DNA from: Cephalotrichum gorgonifer | Taxonomy: Eukaryota > Ascomycota > Sordariomycetes > Microascales > Microascaceae | Assembly: GCA_900312665.1 (NCBI GenBank) | Contig: ONZQ02000010.1 | Coordinates: forward strand, 310,001 to 374,000 | Length of the DNA stretch: 64,000 bases | Reading direction: 5' to 3' | Part shown: positions 44,402 to 54,923 of the stretch, piece by piece | Numbering within the stretch: position 1 is the stretch's first letter | Layout: every line of letters starts with the position of its first letter | Program-made: the position numbers and the translations under genes | Notes under the pieces: model-generated | Told to the model about the DNA's origin: nothing | The model's database searches: none | What the model saw: the letters and a program-made list of their open reading frames with translations, nothing else

Positions 44402-47400
44402 CTTGGCTGCAAGGGAGGTCGAGTTCGGATTGGGGAAGGGGTATTGTCGGTTATTGTCGATTGGGGGGAAACCAAAGGGTCCGAAACTGGCTCTCTGTTA
44501 GATTCGACAGCCCTCCAGTGGGAGCTTGGCGAGGGTTTTTTTTACCTCTCGCAGCGCAAGCCAGGCTTGCCGGGCTAAAGGTGGAGATCGTGGTTGCTAC
44601 CAGTCGCAATCGGCGTGTGCAAACGATTCCGATTAGATGGTTTTTATTTTATCCTTTTGGTCCAGCGCCTATCCAGGCGAACCAAGATGGGATTGTGAGA
44701 ACTCCTCAGAATAAGGTGAGTCTTTTAATATCGTCGAACGGCAGAGCTTGACGGGGTGGGCCGTCTTCGATTCGAGCAGGTGCGTGTAAGTCGGAAGAGA
44801 GTGAGAGCTGTAGTCGTATCCTTTCAACTTCCACGAAAAGATACTAGATTTCCTCGAGTGGAGGTTGGGATGGGATGGAAGGCAGTGATGCGTGAATTGG
44901 AGATTTTGGACAAAGTGGGTATTTCACGATTGATACGGGAGCTAAGAATCTGGGCGGCAAGGCCGTGGTTTCCGAGGCACGCAGCCGGACCTGAGGTCGA
45001 GGCGATTGTTGTCTCCGGGTCGTCACCACGGCAACGGAAGTAGAGCTCCTGTGGTGGACTAATTGAGTCGTGGTTCCACAGTAATCAGCGCTTGGGCCCC
45101 ACTAGCGGGGGCCCTCTGGCGTGTTTCCGGTTGGCGCTGAGCTTCCTGGCAACCGCCGTTGGGACCACTGGTGCCACTCGTTTGGTATTAGCCACCTGCC
45201 CACTTCGGCTCTTTCTCTGAATTGGCCCAATGTGGTTGAAGCTATCACATCAACCTCTCCGGCGCCATCTTACAGGGGCAGTGGGTGATGGCCCTTGGGC
45301 AGCCATGCAACCGATTTCTCGTCTCTTTGTACAAGTCCAAGGACACTGATCCCTCGCAGGAAAGTTGCTCTTTCTTTTTTTTTCTTTTGCTCTTCCGAGT
45401 ACAAGTACTTCACACCTTTTTCGCCCCTCACCCGACTCAAGCCTTTCCCGCCCCCGGCCCCGGAATCCATAGCAACCCCGGCTTTGTTTCAGCACAAGAA
45501 AACCTCAGTCAAGGGGCGTGGGAAGAAACGCACTTGTTAACGGTCGGGCCGCTTGGCCATGACGTGGGTATGGTCCAAGGGGGCCCCCGGCTAAGAATCA
45601 CGTTGTGCATATTATCTCTCCGACAGGCAAAGCGCGGGTGTTTGCTTTGCCAGGTGGAGGGCAAGTTCGTGTTCATGTCATCCAGGATCCACCCTGCTTT
45701 TTGGTTTTGGTATTTCCTGTTCCGGCAACCCGGGACGCTCCCGTCGGGACGGGCAAGCCCTGCCTGCATTTCGTCCCAAACCGAGTCGGTAGTATTATTA
45801 GTATCCTCGAGCCGTACGAGGACTCGCCGTAGTACATGTCGTACTCGTGCAAGTAGTCCCTCGAACTACAAATATGATCATTTCTCCTTCCCCTCTCCCT
45901 CCCCCGCACCTTCCTAGCGCTGAGGTCCTTCCCGCTTGAGGTCATCGCTTCTTGTCTCTAATTCCAAGACTTGTATCACATCGGATTCTCTTCGGCTGTT
46001 GACTTTGCTTTTCGGCCTTTTATTCCGTCTAGATGTCTTCAAAAAAGTGTTTACCCGCTCCTCTCCATGGCAACGCCGCGGGGTGGATGGGATGACCCTC
46101 TCGTCATATTGTTCGCTCCCATGATATAGGGATGGTATCTTATAGATGTGCCCCTCTACACGGGATCCTGCTCGAATCATATAAGGGTGTTGTCCTCGCC
46201 TTTCCTCCGTCATTGGCGCTCGTCTCTTCGGAATACCCAAACGGGTGTCGCTGTCCCTCGCCTAGAAACCCTCCATCTTTGACTATGTATTTCTTGTTCC
46301 CCCGTCAATCATGCCGTCGGCACTAGCTCGGAAGCATCTTCGACCCTTCTTCCCTCGAGTCTTCAAGTCCCGCGCGGGGAGAAGAGATAATACGATCGGT
46401 TGCCTAGGTGAGGTGTACCTAACAACAGGAATGTCGCAAATTGACCCGTTGTTGTCTCACAGGCTGAGAACATTCCGGCTTCGGAGGAGGGCACTTGATG
46501 GCATATCTTGGTGTGCCGGAGAAATCCGTAGTCGATAAGGGCATCACGATACCACCTTCCTGACGGTTCGGCACATGTGAGATAGTAAGAGGTGCAAATT
46601 ACTACGCATGGTGTGTATTTCAACTTTTGGTTCTATCCCATCCGTGGCAAGGTGCTATACATGTGGATAAATTGTGAACTTAGGGGTAGTAATGACTACA
46701 GTGAGGGCATTGTCAAAATTGCTGCATCACTCGGTGTGGATTTACATGATGGCTAGATATATATTAAAGAACGCAATTTTCTATCGTTGCTACCTAAGCC
46801 TTGTGCGGGAATCCAATGTGATGTTCGTTAGATGGCCGAGGCTGGCTGTCGGATTTGGCTGTCGTACGAGACGCCCGGGCGAGGAGGGCGAGAGGAGAGG
46901 GGCGGCGGAGAGTCTCGGGAAGAGTAACTTGGAATCCTTTGGACTCTTGATATATGCTTCCCCTCGATAAGACTAATAAGACGAGTGCCAGCCGTGAGAT
47001 TATGATACGTTATAGAACCACCGCGTGCTACTCCTGCTTCTACTCTCATGTCTCGTCTTGATACAAGTCCTCGTTGACGTGCGGCACGACGAACCAAACC
47101 CTCGGTGCTGCTTTGCTTACTCAAGGACGGAATAAGAGAGTATATCTACTATTGGTCGCCCTGGGAAGGGGATATTGAAAACCAAAGGGATTCGACAAGC
47201 ACAATGACATGAATGACCCGACACCCTTTTACATCTTCTTCTAGGCTCTTGGGGCAGTGTCGGGAGATTCCGATAGTCTGGTCCTCCGAACTGGCCAAGA
47301 TGTACATGACTAATCGCAAATCCGGGGTCCATCTTTCCCGGTGAGCCAAGGGAAATCGAATCACCACGACAACAAACCGGCGAATTAACGCGCCATGCCA

Positions 47401-47714
47401 TAGCCGAGCTTTTCCCTCCCCACGTCGCTGGAATATTGTCAACTCACCCTTGCATGGAACAAAGGGGAGACTAGCTTCAGGAACCACGAGTCTCCAAATT
47501 TCCCTGTGGACCTTAGGACGTTTTTCCTTCCCCTGAATATTTGACAGTCGATTACTTGCTCCGGCTTTCCTCCACCGACCTTTTTTTATTTATCGGTCGA
47601 TTTGTTTTCCTTCCTGGACCCCGAAAATACTGGCCGCTCGGTCTCGTCGAAGAAACTCGCGCATCGCACCACCTACCTTTGAACGACGGTCTCACCATAC
47701 CACAAGACGCAGCC
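44402..47714. promoter_or_regulatory. 3.3-kb gene-free spacer between ace2 and the CBS-PB1 gene
   Basis: The largest spacer in the window. Open frames up to 210 codons (45285-45917, +) lack motifs, have low-complexity segments and do not extend by splicing, so I do not call them. It must hold the ace2 promoter and probably a long 5' leader, and the promoter of the CBS-PB1 gene. Pyrimidine-rich stretches occur near 45368-45400 and 47570-47600. No repeat or RNA gene was recognised. Confidence 0.5.
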
Positions 47715-49875
47715 ATGTCCGGCACGATGAGGGGCACGCCTAACCGGCCCCAGGGCCGTGGTGCTATCCCCTTTGCCAGCAGCCCTGCCGGCCCCGGGTC
47801 GGGCATCCCGAGGCCTGTCGAGAACCAGGCGAGCGAGCTCGGGGCAGCATCTGCTGTTAGCGCCAGTCGGCAAAAGCAGAGCAAGAGGGATGAGGTTTGT
47901 ATCTCCCTCCAACCCTCCCCCCCTAGGAGCCCGGCACGAACTGGGCCCGCGGTGCGCAGTCGACTTACTTGTATCTGTCCCTAGGCTATCCGCAGGAAAA
48001 TGGAGAACGATCTATCGAAGAAGAAGGGACTCGCTTCCCGCGCCCGACACTCCCGAAAGGCGCCCCCCGGCACCGTCCTCGCCCTGAAGCCGAGCCCCGC
48101 CCTACAGATCAAACCCACCACCACCGTCTCCGAGGCCGCGCAGCTCATGGCTGCCAAGCGTGAGGACTGCGTCCTAGTCACCGACGACGACGACCGGATC
48201 GCTGGAATCTTCACTGCCAAGGACCTTGCGTACCGCGTTGTCGGCTTGGGCCTCAAGGCCAGCAGCATCACGATCGCCGACATCATGACGAAGAACCCGC
48301 TCTGCGCCAGGACCGATACGAGCGCGACCGATGCGCTGGACCTCATGGTGCGAAAGGGCTTCCGCCACCTGCCCGTCATGGACGAGAACCAAGACATCTC
48401 TGGTGTTTTGGACATTACCAAGTGCTTCTATGATGCGATGGAGAAGCTGGAGAGGGCGTATTCCTCGTCGAGGAAGCTCTATGATGCCCTCGAGGGCGTG
48501 CAGTCCGAACTAGGGGCGAGCCAGCCCCAGCAGATCATCCAGTACGTCGAGGCTCTGCGCTCCAAAATGTCGGGCCCCACCCTCGAGTCCGTCCTGTCTG
48601 GGGAGCCCCCGACGACGGTTAGCGTCCGGACGTCTGTGAAGGAGGCTGCGCAGCTCATGAAGGAGAACCACACGACTGCCGTGCTTGTGCAGGACCAGGG
48701 GGCCATCACCGGCATCTTCACCAGCAAGGACGTCGTCCTCCGTGTCATTGCACCCGGCCTTGACCCATCAAACTGCAGCGTCGTCCGCGTCATGACGCCT
48801 CATCCCGATTTCGCCCCCATGGATATGAGCATCCAGCAGGCGCTGAGGAAGATGCACGGTTAGTCTTCGCCACTGCTACCAGACCTGATGCTATGTATAC
48901 AAGTGCTGACATTAGCCTCCAGACGGCCACTATCTCAACCTACCCGTCATGAACGACGGCGGGGAGATTGTCGGCATGGTTGATGTGCTCAAGCTTACCT
49001 ACGCCACCCTCGAGCAGGTCAACACCATGTCCAGCGGTGATGGCGAGGGCCCCGCCTGGAACAAGTTCTGGCTCTCCCTCGACCACGAGACCGAGTCGGT
49101 CATGTCCGGAGAGGGCAGCCAGCACCACACCAACCTGGGGTCTCGTATGATGTCTCCCGACATGACCCGAGACCGCCAGGGCGATAGCGTTATGCCCGGT
49201 GACTCCGCCTCCCACGCCGGCCTCGAGTCCCCCCCGCGATCCGTTGCCGGCCCGGCGCAGTCGACCGCCGACGTCCCCTTTGCCTTCAAGTTCAAGGCCC
49301 CGTCCGGCCGGACCCACAGACTCCAGGTCGTGGCGTCCCATGGCATCGCCGCCTTTGTAGAGAGCGTTAGTGGCAAGCTTGGCACCGAGGCCGCGGCGAT
49401 TGGCGGCGAGCCTACTGTCGAGGAGGGTAAGATCAGCGGCGGTTACGCCCTGAGCTACCTCGACGACGAGGGTGACTCCATCTCCATCACTACCGACAAT
49501 GACCTCTTGGAGGCTATCCTCATGGCCAGGCAAAACAGGAAGGACAAGGTGGACCTGTTCGTGCACGACCCCGAGTCGCCGCCTGTGGCCCCGCCCGCCC
49601 CGGTTGAGCCCGCCGCACCCGTCACGCCTCCCCATTCATCCGCTCCTTCTGGCGTCCGGGAGCGTCGCCGCGCACACCTGGACGAGGATGAGGACTCGTA
49701 CGACGAGTCTGACGACGAGTCGACTGCCAGGAGGTCGAGGAAGACGAGGCACGCTAGCATCCCGGAGCAGGTTATCGCCGGCGTCCCGAATGAGCTGCTT
49801 CTTCCTGGGGCCGTTGTCACGCTTGCGGCTGTTATTGTCGGTGTCTTTGTCATCTCGAGGGCCACTAGCCGGTAA
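47715..49875 (+). CDS. Four-CBS plus PB1 tail-anchored protein (Mug70-like)
   Basis: CBS-domain protein related to fission yeast Mug70, with a PB1 domain. Exons: 47715-47894, 47985-48858, 48923-49875, giving 668 aa. Four CBS motifs in two Bateman pairs: CVLVTDDDDRIAGIFTAKDL, RHLPVMDENQDISGVLDI, AVLVQDQGAITGIFTSKDV, LNLPVMNDGGEIVGMVDV. The intron at 48859-48922 lies inside the fourth CBS. PB1 at about 469-567 (VPFAFKFKAPSGRTHRL to LFVHD, with the DNDLLEAI acidic segment). An Arg/Ser/Asp-rich linker precedes one C-terminal hydrophobic helix (about 643-662) ending SRATSR, a tail-anchor layout. CBS pairs usually bind adenosyl ligands; the ligand and membrane here are not known. Confidence 0.88.
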
Positions 49876-50477
49876 TGTCTTTGCCCTGAGCGCCTGAGGT
49901 TCGTTGGTTTGGAGAGATGTGGGACGGAGAGGAAGAGCTGCGCTGCTGGAGAAGAGGAGAGTACATAATGTCACCATGAGGCGTAGGAGGGAGCAAGTAT
50001 ATTATGCGTTGTATGCTTTTGTAGACCTGCTCTATTTTTTATTTATTAATACTACATTTTTGATGGATGTTGCTTGGATTGTTATGAGTACAAATGTCTC
50101 GAAGATCTGTGCCTTGGCCTGTCAGTTCGAAGCTACATACGCGTATTTGCATTGCTGCACCTAGTCTACAGACTTACCTTATCTTCTAACGTGAGGCTTC
50201 TAACAGGATGCGAAGGCAAATACAAAACCCCTCTCTCTTAGAATTGTCTCCAAATTAATCATTTGAGACTTTTTTGGTCGGCCCAAGTCGGACCATCTCG
50301 CGTCAGTGAGCGCATGTGCAGTTAGGTGGTATTAGTGCAGTAGCGCAGGAGTGGTCGCGGTATCACGTGACTAGAAATTTGGTCGACCCAGTCGCTCCCA
50401 AGCAATGGAATCCTCAAAATTTCCGGCTCAAGCTGATCAGTTAGGGAAGTAAAGCTCCCAAATTAGCCATTGCCAAC
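49876..50477. promoter_or_regulatory. Spacer and promoter of the uS2m gene
   Basis: 602 bp between same-strand genes. AT-rich 3' flank of the CBS-PB1 gene (TTTTTTATTTATTAATA near 50033) followed by a promoter with the palindrome TCACGTGA at 50363-50370, 108 bp before the uS2m ATG. No gene is seen. Confidence 0.55.
50363..50370. promoter_or_regulatory. TCACGTGA E-box palindrome upstream of uS2m
   Basis: Eight-base palindrome with a CACGTG core, the type bound by fungal bHLH factors such as Cbf1/Pho4 relatives. The same 8-mer occurs at 31467-31474 between cdc9 and eif3k. Function is inferred from the motif only. Confidence 0.45.
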
Positions 50478-51946
50478 ATGATTCTGAGAGGTCTAGGTGC
50501 GCGACATGGTAAGCAAGCTGGATCAGATCCTGCCTGATCATCGTACCCCCCTGCTAACCTTTGCGGAACAGGCCGAAAGGCTTTGTCGACGCCAATCGCG
50601 AGAGCGAGTCTCCGGAACCTCACGACCTCCTCCCCCCGACCGGCCCAAACACTCCAGGAACAAACACGCAGGGAGCGCAGAGAAATCCAGCACGCCCAGT
50701 TCGCCGACAAGAAACTCAAGGCGGCCACGAAGGCGGTCGGCTCGGACGTCGACGTCCGCTACAGCCCCGGCCTCCTCCTGAAGGACCCACCGAAGCCGAA
50801 CGAGGTGACGCTCGAGGGGCTGATGGCGGCGCAGACGCACATGGGCCACCACGCGTCGCTGTGGAACCCGGCCAACTCGCGGTACATATATGGCGTGAGA
50901 CAGGGCATCCACATCATCTCGCTCGAGACCACGGCGGCGCACCTGCGCCGCGCGGCGTCCGTCGTCGAGGAGGTCACGTACCGCGGCGGGCTGGTGCTCT
51001 TCGTCGGGACGAGGAAGGGGCAGATGGACATTGTCACGAGCGCGGCGAAGGCGGCGAAGGCGTGCCACCTGTTCACGAAGTGGACGCCCGGCTCGATCAC
51101 GAACAGGGACATCATCCTACGGGATCGGCCCATCAAGATCGTGGACGAGCTCGACCGGCCGCTGGCGGGATTCGACAGGCATGTAAACGAGAGCCGTCCG
51201 CTGGTGCCGGACCTAGTGGTTTGCCTTAACCCGCTGGAGAACTACACTATGCTCTACGAGTGCGGTCTGCAGGGGATCCCGACGATCGGGGTCATCGACA
51301 CGGATGCGGACCCTTCGTGGGTTACGTATACCATTCCTGCCAACGACGACAGGTAAGCATCCCTCCCCCCCAGAGATGGGATAACCGATTTTACAGTCTT
51401 GCTTACGGGTCCGATAGTCTACGATCTACTGCGTTCATCGCGGGAGTTCTCGGACAGGCTGGGAAGGCAGGCCAGAAGCGTCGGTTGGCGAGCGCGGCCG
51501 GCGGCGATGTTACCTGGAAGACGCCAGATGATGTCTCCAAGTTCATCCGGGGCATGGTCGCCAGGCGTGGCGAGATCCTGTCGTCTCTCATCGACAAGGA
51601 GATTATCGGCGGCCTAAAGGAGCCGTCCCGGACGGAGGAGCCCGCAGCTTCGCTGACCGCAGATAAGGAGCTAAGGGCCGCCCAGGAGGCCATGGAGGCG
51701 GAGCTCAAGGCGCAGGTGGATCAGGACGCTATTGCCCAGGATCTGCTGGATGAGGAGGATGAGCTCATCAACCAGCTGACGGCGGATAGCGTCGAGATGG
51801 ATGCCATGGCCGCGATGGAGCAGGAGATCCTGGAATCGTTCAAGAAGGAGAAGGCGAAGGCGACCGATGACAACATCCTGTCGAAGGTCGGTGTTGAGAA
51901 GGGCGTTCCCGAGACGGAGCAGAAGAAGCCCGGGAAGGACGAGTAA
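50478..51946 (+). CDS. mrp4: Mitochondrial small-subunit ribosomal protein uS2m
   Basis: Mitochondrial ribosomal protein S2 (yeast Mrp4). Exons: 50478-50508, 50572-51352, 51418-51946, giving 446 aa. The first exon encodes ten residues (MILRGLGARH) that join GRKALSTPIARASLRNLTTSS, an Arg/Ser-rich mitochondrial presequence without acids. Core motifs: THMGHHASLWNP, GTRKGQMDIV, WTPGSITNRD, PDLVVCLNPLEN, GIPTIGVIDTDADP, IPANDDSLRS. After the S2 fold, a long charged coiled-coil-like C-terminal extension of about 140 residues follows, as seen in other filamentous fungi. A second in-frame acceptor 21 nt upstream of exon 3 (exon start 51397) would insert seven residues before SLRS; the downstream one gives the conserved sequence. 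Confidence 0.94.
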
Positions 51947-52885
51947 GGCGGTGGGCATTTTGGGGGTTGGGTGTATTGTGAGTGTACTATCTGTATTATA
52001 CTACATAAAGATATTTAGAGAGCCGTTGGCATTTTCCCTCACTACGTGTAATACGCGGGAAGCTAAGGTCAGCTAACTAGCGGTCCGTCCACTTGGCGGT
52101 TGGTGGTGTGCATGGAAATGCGGCAGCCGTCTAATACTCGTGCGCATGAGTACACCGAGTTATCCGATCTTAGCTAAGCATTCTCTGCCAAGAACCTTGA
52201 CCCACCAAGACAGACCTGAGAGATACGTTCCACCACCTCGCTCAAGTTCCTCATGCCCCTCCATCTCCTCCAAATTTGCCTGGACTCGGAGAGCGGGCTG
52301 GAAACTTCGCAACAGCGAATATCTCGTCACCAACAAAACCATCTCCAATAGTCCCGGCCACTCGGGCCAGTTCGGGGCCACAACGTGCATCCGCTGCCCG
52401 CCGCCCGGCGCACACACCACCTGAGTCGCGGGCTCCATCCCGGGCGGCCCCTCCGCGCCGCAATTTGCGACCCACGCACATTTGACGCATTCGGGGTGTC
52501 GCATCCGCCTCCTCCGAAGCGTGGTCTCTCCTGTGCTTGTAAGATCCTATAATACCACCCAACTTTCTGAGCCGTTCCTTTGCTTTGATAAGGATGCCGA
52601 CACGTTTACACTTCCTCTTTCCGTTGCGCCCTGTTTATATTCTTCTGTTCGGTTCTGTGTCGCATTAATTCCTGCAAAAATGGGCGTGACTTTATAGGCT
52701 AGCAAGACGACAAAGTGTACATGTTCACTAATTGCTTTTGCCGAATGAATAGCTCTTGTGCGACAAAGAGGACCCTTGGACCGTCCGATCTGTACCCCAT
52801 ATAGAGAAAGAGGCCCCTGCATATCCCCGATACTTCAATCCCTGTATACATCCCGTTCCGCCCACCGGGCAAAAGGGCCGCCGCG
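51947..52885. promoter_or_regulatory. Spacer upstream of the SPT10-like gene
   Basis: About 940 bp. A 114-codon ATG frame on the minus strand (52504 down to 52160) has GC-rich codons but no recognised family; I do not call it a gene. The remainder should hold the promoter of the SPT10-like gene. Confidence 0.45.
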
Positions 52886-54562
52886 ATGCCCGAGGACCCG
52901 GATGCGCCCACCATCTACCGCCGCTCGGGCGAGCCCCCCTACCCGGACCCGAACGGCCCCTCGCTCCCGCCTGGCGTAGAGATGTACGAAGTGACGCTCC
53001 GCGACCGCCAGACCGTCGCGACCATCGTCCCCTTCGCCTCCCACGAGCAGGTGCCCCGCTCGCTCCTCGCCTACCTAAGCGAGCAGTTCAACAAGGAGAT
53101 CGAGGGCGGCGACACCTACCCGATGCTGGACACCATGTCCGTCGACGGCTTCGCCAAGTACTGGTTCCAGAATTTCGGCGCCATCATGCTCCTCGGCAGC
53201 ATCGACGACATCGCAAAGGCCGATGCGGACAAGAAGGACTGGGTCAAGGGGTGCCTCGGGAGCTTCTACACCAAGCCTAACTACCCCGGCCGGAGCAGCC
53301 ACGTGTGCAATGGGGGGTTCCTCGTGACCGACCGGTCGAGGAACAGGGGCGTGGGCAGGCTGATGGGCGAGGCGTACCTCGACTGGGCCCCCAAGATGGG
53401 GTACACGTACTCGGTCTTCAACCTCGTGTACGAGACCAACGTCGCCTCGTGCAGGATATGGGACGCCCTGGGCTTCAAGCGCATAGGCCGCGTCAAGGGG
53501 GCCGGGGACCTGAAGTCGTACCCGGGGAGGTATATCGACGCCATCATCTACGGCCGGGACCTCGTGGGCCCCGACGCCGAGGAGCTGCAGTCCGAGGACC
53601 GCTTCGACAAGATCAGGTTCTACCTAAAGTACGGCAAGTACCCTCCGGGCGCCGACCGCGCTGAGAAGTCGCGCCTGCGCGCCGCCGCGACGCACTATCG
53701 GCTCGTCGAGGGGGACACGCTGATGCACGGCGACAAGGAGGTCATCTCGGACCCGCTGAGGCAGTTCGAGATCGCGAGGGAGGTGCACAGCGCGAACCAC
53801 GCCGGCATCAACCGCACCACCACCACCATACGGGAGAGGTACCACTGGCGGAGCATCAAGGACACGGCGACGGAGGCGATCAAGAAGTGCGAGAAGTGCA
53901 TACGGTCGAGGAGGGCGGTGGGGACGGTGCAGCCCAAGGGGTCCGGGACCGCGAGTCCGGAGAAGGAGGCTGAGAAGTCTCCCGTTGAGTCGCCGCCCCC
54001 CGCGGAGGAGGAGGCGGCTCCCCCTCCCCCTCCCCCGCGGGAGGACCACCACCTGAATGACCGGCACGCGGAGGACCTGCTGCACGGGGACCCCTACGCC
54101 GCGGCGTCCATGTCCGCCTCGCTCTCGCAGGGCGCCATGGGCCGCGACCATCACCCGCTGGGCCCCATATCCCACCTCAGCGCGACCCTCCAGCCGTCGA
54201 ACCTCCTGGGGCCGCACTACCAGCCCATCGACCCCCGGATAATGGGCGCGAGCTCCCACGACCCCTTCGACCACGACACCGACTTCCAGGCCCTCCTGAA
54301 CGACTCTGAGCCGGAGGGGAACGAGGACACCGAGGCCGTGGATAGGGATATGGACATGTTTGTGCGGCACCGCGACGAGGTCGACGACGGGGAGAAGGAG
54401 GGCGGGGATCCCATGGCCGGTGTTGAGACGAGTCATCATATAATGGGTGGCGTGGAGTCGAATCACATCATGGGCGGCGTGGAGACGAGTAGCATGCTCG
54501 CCGGGAAGAATGGTGATAGGAGATTAGGAAACATGTTTGAGTTTGTGAAGGACGCAGGATAG
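52886..54562 (+). CDS. spt10: SPT10-like GNAT with integrase-type HHCC zinc finger
   Basis: GNAT-fold protein joined to an H2C2 zinc finger, the layout of yeast Spt10, which binds paired sites upstream of histone genes through an integrase-like finger. Single exon, 558 aa, ATG at 52886. GNAT domain at about 90-225: acetyl-CoA loop RNRGVGRLMG at 152-161, then YSVFNLVYETNVASCRIWDALGF. Finger: His301 and His305 (HSANHAG), RTTTTIRERYHW, Cys335 and Cys338 (KCEKC), the same pattern as integrase zinc-binding domains. C-terminal half disordered: polyproline, acidic, then MGGVE repeats near the end. Histone-gene targeting is inferred from yeast. It is a host gene fused to a finger of likely retroelement origin, not a transposon. 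Confidence 0.85.
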   Translation: MPEDPDAPTIYRRSGEPPYPDPNGPSLPPGVEMYEVTLRDRQTVATIVPFASHEQVPRSLLAYLSEQFNKEIEGGDTYPMLDTMSVDGFAKYWFQNFGAIMLLGSIDDIAKADADKKDWVKGCLGSFYTKPNYPGRSSHVCNGGFLVTDRSRNRGVGRLMGEAYLDWAPKMGYTYSVFNLVYETNVASCRIWDALGFKRIGRVKGAGDLKSYPGRYIDAIIYGRDLVGPDAEELQSEDRFDKIRFYLKYGKYPPGADRAEKSRLRAAATHYRLVEGDTLMHGDKEVISDPLRQFEIAREVHSANHAGINRTTTTIRERYHWRSIKDTATEAIKKCEKCIRSRRAVGTVQPKGSGTASPEKEAEKSPVESPPPAEEEAAPPPPPPREDHHLNDRHAEDLLHGDPYAAASMSASLSQGAMGRDHHPLGPISHLSATLQPSNLLGPHYQPIDPRIMGASSHDPFDHDTDFQALLNDSEPEGNEDTEAVDRDMDMFVRHRDEVDDGEKEGGDPMAGVETSHHIMGGVESNHIMGGVETSSMLAGKNGDRRLGNMFEFVKDAG

Positions 54563-54923
54563 AACGGTGCTTGCTTGTTCCCTCCTTTCTGTCACATACT
54601 TAGCGGTCTCGATTTCTTCTTCTTCTTCTTCTTCTCATTTCGACCAGTTGGATCGGATTAGTTGTCCCTTGCGTTTGGAACTATCTGGCTGGTCGGGAGT
54701 TATCACGGTTTTGATTCGGCATCGGTTCTTAGTCCTTTCCAGCATCTACTACTTTCTCGTTGCCAGATTCCATGTAGAATATCTCCTCTAGACTTAAATT
54801 CCCCTTTTTTGGGTTCAAGACCATCTACACCACTTTTTCGGATATTCCCATTACCTCCCATCTACTACTCTAGGCAATCCCCCAACGCCCCCGCCTTTCC
54901 CCCCCATACCCTCATCGCTTTCC
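54563..54923. other. Convergent spacer, SPT10-like / cct7
   Basis: 361 bp of 3' flank with a (TTC)n tract at about 54613-54634. No gene is seen. Confidence 0.55.

Noticed and set aside
45285..45917. 210-codon open frame in the large spacer
   Set aside because: Begins in low-complexity polyphenylalanine sequence, has no recognised domain and no splice extension; not enough to call a gene.
53786..53905. Integrase-type zinc finger as a sign of a transposon
   Set aside because: It sits in one intact reading frame with a GNAT domain, with no reverse transcriptase, integrase core, terminal repeats or target duplications nearby.
53624..54466. 280-codon open frame on the minus strand
   Set aside because: Antisense shadow of the SPT10-like gene; Arg/Val/Gly-rich without motifs.
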